Source: Paraburkholderia polaris
GTDB lineage: Bacteria > Pseudomonadota > Gammaproteobacteria > Burkholderiales > Burkholderiaceae
DNA length: 64,000 nt
Direction of reading: 5' to 3'
NCBI RefSeq assembly: GCF_012927345.1
Contig: NZ_JABBGJ010000023.1
Coordinates: 1-64,000 of the forward strand
Shown: one piece after another, positions 32,844 through 40,289 of the stretch
Layout of the letters: every line of letters begins with the position of its first letter
Numbering within the stretch: the stretch's first letter is position 1
Notes under the pieces: model-generated
Told to the model about the DNA's origin: nothing
The model's database searches: none
Seen by the model: the letters and a program-made list of their open reading frames with translations, nothing else
Position numbers and translations under genes: made by a program

Positions 32844-33208
32844 CCGCCGTTGATCCTGATGATTTCGCCAGTGATAAAGCTCGCCTTGTCGGACGCGACG
32901 AACACGATGGCGTCGGCTATCTCTTCAGGCGTTCCCGCGCGCTTGAGCGGAACGTTCGTGAGAAAAGCGGCTTTTCGCTCCGCGGTGCCGGTTAGCCGCT
33001 CGAGCATCGCGGTCTCGACCGGACCCGGAGCAATGGCGTTGACGCGCACGCCTGAAGCGGCACCCTCGATCGCCGCTGATCTGGTCAGACCTTCCACCGC
33101 GTGCTTGCTTGCCACGTAAAGAGACGCGTTCGCCGCGCCGCGCGAACCCATCGTCGATGAAATATTACTGGAGCCGGCGTCAGTGCCTGATGCGGCTGTC
33201 CGGCTCAA
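32828..33208 (-). pseudogene. Truncated short-chain dehydrogenase, N-terminal half missing
   Basis: The 126 codons correspond to the C-terminal half of an SDR: NISSTMGSRG, the catalytic YxxxK in SLYVASKHAVEG, NAIAPGPVETAM, and the terminal SFITGEIIRINGG. The Rossmann start (TGxxxGIG), about 120 residues, is absent. The break coincides with the stop codon of the adjacent dehydrogenase gene, so a deletion or rearrangement joined the two. Without the cofactor site it cannot be an active enzyme. Confidence 0.8.
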
Positions 33209-34341
33209 CCAGGCATGCTGAACGAGAGCGGGACACGCTGTCCCGTGCGATCCGATTCCACGATCTGGTCCATCAGTTCATGCATCCGGCTCGCGTCAGC
33301 GAAAGTGGGCGCAAGCGTTGAACCGGTTTTGACGTCGCGTGCATGGGCGGCGTACAGGTTCGCCAATTCCAGCACACTCGCGCCAAGTTCGCTTGGCGGC
33401 AGCCAGTCATATTCCGCTGGGATCGCCAGCCCGGTAAGCGCCTGGCGGTCGCCCCGCGCGATTTCAATGTGGTTGAAGGCGTCGCCGAAGCTGGTGGTGT
33501 TCCAGATTTTCAGGTCGCCCTTGCTGCCTGTCACGTCGAGCTGCATACCGAAGTTATTGCGCTTTCCCGCCTCGATATGGACCGTCAGCACGGCGCCGTT
33601 GGCGAAAGTCCCTGCCAGCACGACCTGGTCAGCGTTGGTATGCGGGAATGTTTCTCCGGTCTCCACCAGCGTAACTTCCTTGAACTGGTTGACAGTCAGC
33701 GCCGACAGGCTCTGAGGATAACCAACCATTGTCGTGAACAAGGCGTCCAGGAAGTGGCCGCCGTAGATAGACAGCAGGCTGGAGAAGTTCTTTTCGGGGA
33801 TCGTGAAGTACAGGGAAGCGGGCCGTTCACGCTGGAAGTACTCGACGCTCACATGCAGGCGCACCGAACGTACTTCGCCGATCTCGCCCTGCTCCAGCAG
33901 ATCGCGCACATAACGGTAGCCCGGATTGAGGCGCCGTTGCAGACCGACGATGGTGCGCACGCCCGCCTTGTCGGCCAACGCGAGCAACTCGCTCGACAAC
34001 TCCGTGCTCGGCGTCAGCGGCCATTCACAGTAGACGTCTTTACCCGCCTCGATGGCCGCGCGAATGCCCTCCTCGTGCTGGAAAGCCGGCGTCAACACAA
34101 GGACGAGATCGACTTCCGGATGCGATACCAGTTCCTGCAATGAGGTTGCCGCGTATTTGAATCCATGGCGCGCGACCAGCGCTGCCGCTTTTTCCGGGCT
34201 GCGGCTGTACACGGCAGTCAGTTCATATTCCGGCAGCAGTTTCAGCGAAGGCAGGTGCCCATATTCCGACCAGTTGCCGAGCCCAATAACCCCCACCCTG
34301 ATTTTGCCGGAGCCTGTAGCTCGACTGACGATACTGTTCAC
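33205..34341 (-). CDS. Gfo/Idh/MocA-family oxidoreductase
   Basis: A 378-residue NAD(P)-dependent dehydrogenase: N-terminal Rossmann motif IRVGVIGLGNWSEYGHLPS, AGKDVYCEWPLTPS (the E-K/W-P catalytic region, here with CEWP instead of CEKP), and a C-terminal alpha/beta domain with GGHFLDALF. A GTG start at 34341 behind GGAGAG is preferred to the ATG at 34374. The Lys-to-Trp change at the usual EKP motif is notable and may alter chemistry. A CCGA-N5-TCGG element like that before the LysR gene lies 93 bases upstream. Confidence 0.85.
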   Translation of the reverse strand: MNSIVSRATGSGKIRVGVIGLGNWSEYGHLPSLKLLPEYELTAVYSRSPEKAAALVARHGFKYAATSLQELVSHPEVDLVLVLTPAFQHEEGIRAAIEAGKDVYCEWPLTPSTELSSELLALADKAGVRTIVGLQRRLNPGYRYVRDLLEQGEIGEVRSVRLHVSVEYFQRERPASLYFTIPEKNFSSLLSIYGGHFLDALFTTMVGYPQSLSALTVNQFKEVTLVETGETFPHTNADQVVLAGTFANGAVLTVHIEAGKRNNFGMQLDVTGSKGDLKIWNTTSFGDAFNHIEIARGDRQALTGLAIPAEYDWLPPSELGASVLELANLYAAHARDVKTGSTLAPTFADASRMHELMDQIVESDRTGQRVPLSFSMPG

Positions 34342-34433
34342 AAGAACTCTCCAGTTTGACGCTGTGCAGACCATCTGTGCAGCGACAGGGCCATAGTAGA
34401 GTCCAGGTGATTGGAGATAAACAGGCTGAGGTT

Positions 34434-34446
34434 CCGATCATTTCGG
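34434..34446. promoter_or_regulatory. CCGA-N5-TCGG operator candidate 1
   Basis: CCGATCATTTCGG lies upstream of the Gfo/Idh/MocA gene. The same half-sites and spacing recur at 35503-35515 beside the LysR gene. A shared LysR operator is the simplest explanation. Confidence 0.45.
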
Positions 34447-34500
34447 ACATTTCAGTCCTGTGTCGCGGCTTTTAGCCGATTCTTTGCCGCCCCTGTCGGG

Positions 34501-35385
34501 TCAGATCCGCAGATTCTGGCTGACGTAGTCGATAAAGACGCGCAGCTTCGGCGAAGCGTAACGGCTTGCCGGCCACAAGATCCAGAAGGTGACGGTCTGG
34601 TCGATAAAGTCGTCGAGCACGATCTGTAACGCACCGCTCGCCAGCGCATCGCGCACGAGGAAGGTCGGCACGAAGGCAAGCCCCTTGTTCTGAAGCGCCA
34701 GAAAGCCCAGCACTTCAATGGTGTTGGCGACGAAGGTTTGCGGCAACTCCGGCTCCGCTTCCGACGCAGCGAGCTGAAACGGCCAGCGTTCCAGCTTGCC
34801 GCTCGCGGGGAATTTATGTAGCAGACAGGCGTGCTTAACGAGTTCGGACGGATGCTTAGGTACGCCGTACTTCTCGAGATAGCCGGGCGAAGCGACCAGC
34901 ACCTGACCGCAGGAACCGAGGCGCCGCGACATCAGCCTCGAATCGTGCTGCTCACCCGTGCGTATGACCGCATCGAAGCCTTCTTCGATGATATCCACCA
35001 TGCGATCGGAGAGATCGACGTCGAGTTCGATGTCCGGGTATTGCAGCATGAAACCGTCCAGCGCCGGCATGATCAGCTCGGACAGTTGCGGCGTGCTGAT
35101 CCGCAGTCTGCCGCGCGGACTGCCGGCGGCATCGGACAATTCGGCTTCCGCCGCTTCGAGTTCGCCGAGGATGCGCCGGCATCGTTCCAGGAACAACGCC
35201 CCTTCGGCCGTCAGCGTGATGCTGCGCGTGCTGCGGTGAAAGAGCCGTACGCCGAGGCGCTCCTCGGTGCGCGCAACGCTTTTGCCGACCGCCGAAGACG
35301 ATACGCCGAGCAGCCGTCCCGCCTCGGTAAAGCTGCGAGTTTCCGCCACCTGCACGAACACCGAAATACCGCTGAGGCTGTCCAT
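34501..35385 (-). CDS. LysR-family transcriptional regulator
   Basis: A 294-residue LysR protein: winged helix at 1-60 (FVQVAETRSFTEAGRLLGVS, VSRTI-like helix SVARTEERLGVRLFHRSTRSITLT) and a periplasmic-binding-like effector domain. It belongs to the DsdC/PtxE-like group common in front of oxidoreductases. The start at 35385 is set by homology; an open frame continues 60 codons upstream without family residues. It is divergent from the first Old Yellow Enzyme gene, which it probably controls through the CCGA-N5-TCGG element. Confidence 0.9.
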   Translation of the reverse strand: MDSLSGISVFVQVAETRSFTEAGRLLGVSSSAVGKSVARTEERLGVRLFHRSTRSITLTAEGALFLERCRRILGELEAAEAELSDAAGSPRGRLRISTPQLSELIMPALDGFMLQYPDIELDVDLSDRMVDIIEEGFDAVIRTGEQHDSRLMSRRLGSCGQVLVASPGYLEKYGVPKHPSELVKHACLLHKFPASGKLERWPFQLAASEAEPELPQTFVANTIEVLGFLALQNKGLAFVPTFLVRDALASGALQIVLDDFIDQTVTFWILWPASRYASPKLRVFIDYVSQNLRI

Positions 35386-35502
35386 TGCCGCTTCCCGAGG
35401 CCCGAGGCCGATTTGTGCCAGCCCGGCGACGCAGGCAAGCGTTCGAACCCCGGCTGCGGCTCGCTCTGTAGCAATGAACGAGTCGATTGCGGACTTGCTT
35501 GT

Positions 35503-35515
35503 CCGATATATTCGG
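35503..35515. promoter_or_regulatory. CCGA-N5-TCGG operator candidate 2
   Basis: CCGATATATTCGG (extended: TCCGATATATTCGGA) lies in the divergent region between the LysR gene and the first alkene reductase gene. It is the same element as at 34434-34446. Confidence 0.5.
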
Positions 35516-35620
35516 AACCTTAGCCTATTTTTCTTATTGCCGTCCGTCCATACACTGCTCCTCAAGGTCGAAAGCCCGCTGTTGATCAGGCGTCACCAGC
35601 CACCCAATCTCGAGGAAGTC

Positions 35621-36739
35621 ATGTCCAAACTTCATTCCGCAGTCAAAGTCGGTCCCTACCAATTTGCCCATCGCGTCGTGCTGGCACCGCTCACCCGCAT
35701 GCGTGCCGAACAAGGTGCCAGGCCCGGGCCGTTGATGGCCGAGTACTATGCGCAGCGCGCGTCAGAAGGCGGTTTCCTGATCGGTGAAGCCACCATCGCC
35801 GCACCCAATGGCAACGGCTACCTCGGTGCACCTGGCCTCTACGACGACAGCCAGATCGCCGGCTGGAAGCAGGTGACGCAGGCCGTGCACGCTAAAGGCG
35901 GCCGCATCTTCCTGCAGCTGTATCACGCCGGGCGCCAGTCCAACAGCCAGTTGCAGCCAGGTGGCGTGCAGCCGGTGGCGCCCTCCGCCGTGCCGCATGG
36001 CGGCGTTGCCTACACCGAAGCGGGCTGGATTCCGAACACGCCGAGCCGCGCGCTGACCATCCCCGAGATCGCCGAGCTGGTGGAGAGCTTTCGCACGGCC
36101 GCGATTCGCGGCAAGAAGGCCGGCTTCGACGGCGTCGAACTGCACGCCGCCAATGGCTACCTGTTCGATCAGTTCCTGCAGGACGGCAGCAACAAACGCA
36201 CCGACATCTACGGCGGCTCGTTTGAAAACCGTGCCCGCTTCCTGATCGAAGCCACCCAGGCGGTCATCTCGGTGTGGGGCAGCGAGCGCGTGGCCGTACG
36301 CCTTGGCCCGAGCGGCAGCTGGGGCGATATGTCGGACAGCAATCCGGAAGGTCTCTTCAGCTACGTCGCGCAAGAACTGGCGAAACTGAACCTGGCCTAC
36401 CTGCACCTGATCGAGCCGCGTGTATTGGGCAACGTCGACGACGACAGCAAGGACCCGAACCCGGTCGCCGCGCAACTGATCCGCAAGCACTACAAGGGCG
36501 TCATCATCGCCGCCGGCGGCTTTAAGGCCGCTACCGCCGAAGCTGTTCTGCAGTCTGGCGACGCCGACCTGGTCGCATTTGGCCGCGACTTCATCGCCAA
36601 CCCGGATCTGCCGGAACGCCTGCGCCTTCAGTTGCCGCTGAATCCGTATGACCGCCCCACCTTCTTCGGCGGCACCGACGTCGGCTATACCGACTACCCG
36701 TTCTACAGCGCCGAAACCACGGACGCTGTAGCAGCGTAA
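35621..36739 (+). CDS. Alkene reductase, Old Yellow Enzyme family (NemA/XenA-like)
   Basis: A 372-residue FMN-dependent ene-reductase. Characteristic segments are LAPLTRMRA (about 21), LQLYHAGRQSN (about 98), the substrate-binding pair H-x-x-N in ELHAANGYLFDQF (about 180), and FMN phosphate region ADLVAFGRDFIANPDLPERL (about 312). Such enzymes reduce activated alkenes, quinones, nitro compounds and nitrate esters using NAD(P)H. The start at 35621 follows CGAGGAAGTC. It is divergent from the LysR gene. Confidence 0.92.
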   Translation: MSKLHSAVKVGPYQFAHRVVLAPLTRMRAEQGARPGPLMAEYYAQRASEGGFLIGEATIAAPNGNGYLGAPGLYDDSQIAGWKQVTQAVHAKGGRIFLQLYHAGRQSNSQLQPGGVQPVAPSAVPHGGVAYTEAGWIPNTPSRALTIPEIAELVESFRTAAIRGKKAGFDGVELHAANGYLFDQFLQDGSNKRTDIYGGSFENRARFLIEATQAVISVWGSERVAVRLGPSGSWGDMSDSNPEGLFSYVAQELAKLNLAYLHLIEPRVLGNVDDDSKDPNPVAAQLIRKHYKGVIIAAGGFKAATAEAVLQSGDADLVAFGRDFIANPDLPERLRLQLPLNPYDRPTFFGGTDVGYTDYPFYSAETTDAVAA

Positions 36740-36752
36740 GCGGAGTACACGA

Positions 36753-37041
36753 TAGACAGCACCACCCAGCCAACTTCCCTGGCGCCGCTTTACTGGCTGG
36801 CGTTAGGGACATTCGCGGTCGGCACCGAGAGTTTCATGATTGCCGGCTGTTGCTGAACGCTTCGTTCATGTATCTCGGCTTTTCGCTCGGCGCCGCGCTC
36901 GGTTCCGTGACCTTGAGTTTCACCTCGGTGAACAACCTGGGTTGGACCGCCGCTCTCTGCGAAGTCGCGGCGTTGATCCTGACGGCCAGCATCGGCAAGC
37001 ACCAGGTTCGGGTGCAAAAAGGCGCGGTCACTGCCGCATAA
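36753..37041 (+). pseudogene. MFS transporter gene with large internal deletion
   Basis: The first part, in one frame, encodes the typical N-terminal helix of a DHA1-type MFS transporter (LYWLALGTFAVGTESFMIAG, to about 36847). The sequence then switches frame into the C-terminal end (LLNASFMYLGFSLGAALGSV...GWTAALCEVAALILT). About 300 central codons are missing. The 64-codon ORF at 36850-37041 is this C-terminal remnant rather than a small gene. It lies between the two alkene reductase genes. Confidence 0.8.
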
Positions 37042-37109
37042 GGTGAGACATGAAGCAGCGCCAGTTCACCGCTACGCCAATTGGATTCGACATTCATCAA
37101 GGATTGACG

Positions 37110-38219
37110 ATGACCAGACTCTTCTCGCCGCTTCAATTCGGCCCTTACACATTGAATCATCGCGTGGTGCATGCGCCGACCACGCGCCTTCGCGCCAACA
37201 GCGACGACAGTCCCAGCGAGATGATGCTGGAGTACTACAGCCAACGCGCCTCCGCCGGTGGCCTGATCATCACCGAATCGACGCACGTGTCTTACGACAG
37301 CCGCGGCTACCTCGGTGCACCTGGCATCTATGACGACTCACACATTGCGGGGTGGAGAAAAATCGCGGACACCGTCCATGCGAAGGGCGGCCGCATCTTC
37401 ATGCAGTTGGGACACGACGGGCGCCAGTCGCACGTCGACCTGACAGGCGGAGCGGCGCCGATCGCACCATCCGAGGTGCCGTTCGAAGGCGAAGCGTTGA
37501 CGCATAACGGGTGGGTACCGGTTTCGATGCACCGTGCGATCGATGTCCCCGAAATCCGGACCGTGATCGAGTATTACCGGAGAAGCGCCGAGCGCGCATT
37601 GGCTGCCGGCCTCGATGGGGTTGAACTGCATTCGGCGAACGGCTACCTGGCTGATACATTCCTGCAGGACGGCACCAACAAGCGTACAGATGCGTACGGC
37701 GGCACCATCGAAAAACGCGCGCGCTTCCTGATTGAAGTCGTCACCGCGTTGGTTTCGGTGTGGGGGGCGAACCGCGTGGGCGTGCGCTTATCGCCAAGCG
37801 GACAGTGGGGTTCAATATCCGACTCCAATCCCGAAGCGACGTTTACCTATGCGGCAGAGCAATTGAACAGGTTTGGAATCGCCTATCTACACGTTATCGA
37901 GCCACGCATCAAAGGCGTCGAAACGCTCGATGAGCATCAGAAGCCGGTGGCGGCTGCCCTGCTACGCCGCGCTTTCGACGGCCCAATCATTGCCGCCGGC
38001 GGCTTCAATGGCGATAGCGCGGAAGAAATCCTGCGCAAGGGCGATGCCGACCTCGTCGCATTTGGCCGGTACTTCACGTCTAATCCCGACCTGCCACGCC
38101 GTTTGCAACATAGGCTCCCCCTCACTCACTATGATCGTTCGACATTCTGGGGCGGCACGCATGTCGGTTACACCGACTACGCGTATTACCAGGACGAGGA
38201 GCACAGGCGCTCCGCCTGA
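37110..38219 (+). CDS. Second alkene reductase, Old Yellow Enzyme family
   Basis: A 369-residue paralog of the gene at 35621-36739 with the same ELHSANGYLADTFLQDGTNKR substrate/FMN region and GDADLVAFGRYFTSNPDLP end. It differs in the segment LQLYHAGRQSN, which here reads MQLGHDGRQSH, and in the loss of several arginine/proline positions near the start (HAPTTRLRA instead of LAPLTRMRA). These changes around the FMN and substrate suggest a different specificity. The start at 37110 follows AAGGATTG; the frame extends upstream without homology. Confidence 0.9.
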   Translation: MTRLFSPLQFGPYTLNHRVVHAPTTRLRANSDDSPSEMMLEYYSQRASAGGLIITESTHVSYDSRGYLGAPGIYDDSHIAGWRKIADTVHAKGGRIFMQLGHDGRQSHVDLTGGAAPIAPSEVPFEGEALTHNGWVPVSMHRAIDVPEIRTVIEYYRRSAERALAAGLDGVELHSANGYLADTFLQDGTNKRTDAYGGTIEKRARFLIEVVTALVSVWGANRVGVRLSPSGQWGSISDSNPEATFTYAAEQLNRFGIAYLHVIEPRIKGVETLDEHQKPVAAALLRRAFDGPIIAAGGFNGDSAEEILRKGDADLVAFGRYFTSNPDLPRRLQHRLPLTHYDRSTFWGGTHVGYTDYAYYQDEEHRRSA

Positions 38220-38394
38220 TTGAAATGCTGACGAGGGCGCGGAAGTTTCCCTGCCGCAATCGGATCTGCTCACGGCGGAATATCTTGGCGAGCGTGGGGC
38301 AAAGGTCGCTCTCCAATTCGCTCGGGGACGTGTGGTTGCGTGATAGTTCTAGAGCAGAATTCGATGGCTTCCGGGCGGATTTTACTGAGGTCAC

Positions 38395-39180
38395 TCAGGA
38401 CACAAACGGCAACTTGCTATCGCGCGCCGCCGCCAGCATCGACAGCGTGATCTTGCGCACTTCCAGCTTGCTCTGCGTGATATGTGCGCGCAGCAGGATG
38501 ATCGCTTCCGTCACCCGGTTGCGTTCGATCAGGTTCAGCATGGTCGAATGTTCGTCGTAGGTGGCGCTCGTGCGGTGCGGCTTCAGAAAGTCCAGCCGTC
38601 GTACGATGCGGATGCGCTCGGTCACTTCGTTATGCACGCGCAGCATCTCCGCGTTGCCGGTCGCGGCGACCAGTTGACGGTGGAAATTCTCGTCCATGCC
38701 GAACATCTTCACCGGGTCGCTCTCGCGCAATTCGGGCTCGACGCACCATACGGCCTTCAGCGCTTCGACGGCCGCATGCGCGGCGTCGCCGCCCGCGCCC
38801 ACGCGTTCGACGGCCGCCACTTCCAGCACGATGCGCAAATCGTAGAGCTGATCGAGTTGGTCGAAATTAATCGGCGCCACTTTCCAGCCGCGCCGGAAGC
38901 CGACTTCCAGATACCCCTCGCGTTGCAAACGAAACAGGCCGTCGCGCATCGGCGTGCGTGACACGCCGTAGTGTTGCGCGATGCCGTTCTCCGAAAAACG
39001 GTCGCCGGGAAACAGGCGGAAGCTGAAGATATCGTTCTTCAGTTGCTGGTACACCTGCTCGGCCAGCGGATTGGCCGCGGCCGGCACGCCAGGCATGCCC
39101 TGCATGCCCGTGGAGCCAGGTGCGCCAGGTGCGCCAGCCTCAGCGGGAGTGTCGAGCAGATTCGTCGGGTCGTCGTTCAT
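38395..39180 (-). CDS. GntR-family (FadR/FCD) regulator of the biuret cluster
   Basis: A 261-residue regulator with a winged helix (about 35-100, LAEQVYQQLKNDIFSF...NGIAQHYGVSRTPMRDGLFRLQREG) and an FCD effector domain with metal-ligand-like D/H residues (FGMDENFHRQLV). The N-terminal tail has a run of collagen-like triplets (GAPGAPGSTGMQGMPGVP). ATG at 39180 is preferred to GTG at 39189 on spacing from AAGGGG. It is the last gene in the direction of the catabolic operon and probably senses a pathway intermediate. Confidence 0.88.
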   Translation of the reverse strand: MNDDPTNLLDTPAEAGAPGAPGSTGMQGMPGVPAAANPLAEQVYQQLKNDIFSFRLFPGDRFSENGIAQHYGVSRTPMRDGLFRLQREGYLEVGFRRGWKVAPINFDQLDQLYDLRIVLEVAAVERVGAGGDAAHAAVEALKAVWCVEPELRESDPVKMFGMDENFHRQLVAATGNAEMLRVHNEVTERIRIVRRLDFLKPHRTSATYDEHSTMLNLIERNRVTEAIILLRAHITQSKLEVRKITLSMLAAARDSKLPFVS

Positions 39181-39216
39181 TGATGCCACATCCCCTTTTT
39201 TCTTATTATCGGCGTT

Positions 39217-39603
39217 TCATGGCATAACGATAAGGCTGACGTGCGCCGCGACGATCTTCCAGCCGTCGGCGGGACCGAGCCTTGCCCACGTCTGCATTTG
39301 ACGGCCGAGCAAAGGCGTCGCGTCGCTGGTGAATTCGGTGCTGACGGTGGCGAAGTCGGTGCCGAAGGTCGTCACCACGGTTCGATGCAGCTTGCGCGAC
39401 TTTGGCACCGGCTCGCAGGTCTCGCGCCATGCGCGGATCGCTTCGCCGCCGTGCTGGATTTCGGCGATGCCGTAGCGGACCGTCTCCGGCGTATGCCAGA
39501 ACAGCGCGTTCATCGCCGCGACGTCGTTGTCGACCAACGCCCGCTCGTATTCGACAAATGCTGCCTGCACCTGAGCTACCACGTCGGGCTGATTTATTTC
39601 CAT
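39217..39603 (-). CDS. AtzH/HpxZ-like protein (DUF3225, NTF2-like)
   Basis: A 128-residue protein matching the family that includes HpxZ (oxalurate catabolism) and AtzH from the cyanuric acid operon of Pseudomonas sp. ADP, reported to decarboxylate 1,3-dicarboxyurea. Family-typical segments are VVAQVQAAFVEYERALVDND, LFWHTPETVRYG, VSTEFT and GRQMQTWARL...WKIVAAHVSL. Its ATG lies 10 bases inside the 3' end of the cysteine hydrolase gene, so the two are translationally coupled. It likely processes a carboxylated urea derivative made by the neighbouring hydrolases. The exact reaction is inference. Confidence 0.75.
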   Translation of the reverse strand: MEINQPDVVAQVQAAFVEYERALVDNDVAAMNALFWHTPETVRYGIAEIQHGGEAIRAWRETCEPVPKSRKLHRTVVTTFGTDFATVSTEFTSDATPLLGRQMQTWARLGPADGWKIVAAHVSLIVMP

Positions 39604-40289
39604 GCCGGGATCGTCTCGTCGAGTTTCGTCAATGAAGAAAACGGTGCGGTCCAGCCGACAATGCCGCCTTGCGAGCGCACCATGTCGAGCGTCGCCTGCT
39701 TGAACGCAGGAAAATAACTGGCGGTGGCGTCTTCGATCAGCAGACTGTCGTAACCGCGGTCGTTGGCTTCGCGCATCGAGGTCTGCACGCACACTTCGGT
39801 GGTCACGCCTGCGAACACCAGATGCGTAATGCCGCGCATCGCGAGCTCTTCGCCGAGCCGCGTGGCGTAGAACGCGCCCTTGCCGGGTTTGTCGATCACC
39901 AGTTCGCCGGCAAGCGGCGCGAGCGGTTCGATGATCGCATTGCCGGGCTCGCCGCGAATCAGGATGCGCCCCATCGGTCCGGCGTCGCCGATGCGGGCGT
40001 TGGGTGCGCCTCTGAGCCGTTTTGCCGGCGGGCAGTCGGACAGATCCGCCGCATGCGATTCACGTGTATGCACGACAAGCCATTGGTGCCTGCGCGCGAA
40101 GGCCAGCAACGCCGCGACGGTCGGCACGATCTCAGCCAGCAGCGACACGTCGTTGCCAAGCGATTCGCCGAAGCCGCCCGGTTCGATGAAATCGCGCTGC
40201 ATGTCGATCACAATCAGCGCGGTTTTCGTGGGCGCGAGGCTGAACGGGCCAGGCTGGGCGTCGATCGTCAACTCGGTTTGCGGTGTCAT
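39594..40289 (-). CDS. Cysteine hydrolase, isochorismatase family (candidate triuret or ureide amidohydrolase)
   Basis: A 231-residue isochorismatase-fold amidohydrolase with the full triad: Asp in LIVIDMQRDF (about 30), Lys in DKPGKGAF (about 134) and Cys in GVTTEVCVQTS (about 167). It shares these and general layout with the BiuH-like gene at 41954-42688 but is clearly divergent. Two such hydrolases in one operon recall triuret hydrolase (TrtA) with biuret hydrolase; ureidoacrylate or carbamoyl-amino-acid hydrolases are alternatives. Its start overlaps the ABC ATPase stop by four bases. Confidence 0.82.
   Translation of the reverse strand: MTPQTELTIDAQPGPFSLAPTKTALIVIDMQRDFIEPGGFGESLGNDVSLLAEIVPTVAALLAFARRHQWLVVHTRESHAADLSDCPPAKRLRGAPNARIGDAGPMGRILIRGEPGNAIIEPLAPLAGELVIDKPGKGAFYATRLGEELAMRGITHLVFAGVTTEVCVQTSMREANDRGYDSLLIEDATASYFPAFKQATLDMVRSQGGIVGWTAPFSSLTKLDETIPAWK

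Noticed and set aside
36850..37041. Separate small membrane protein gene
   Set aside because: The sequence is the C-terminal end of an MFS transporter whose N-terminal helix lies just upstream in another frame.
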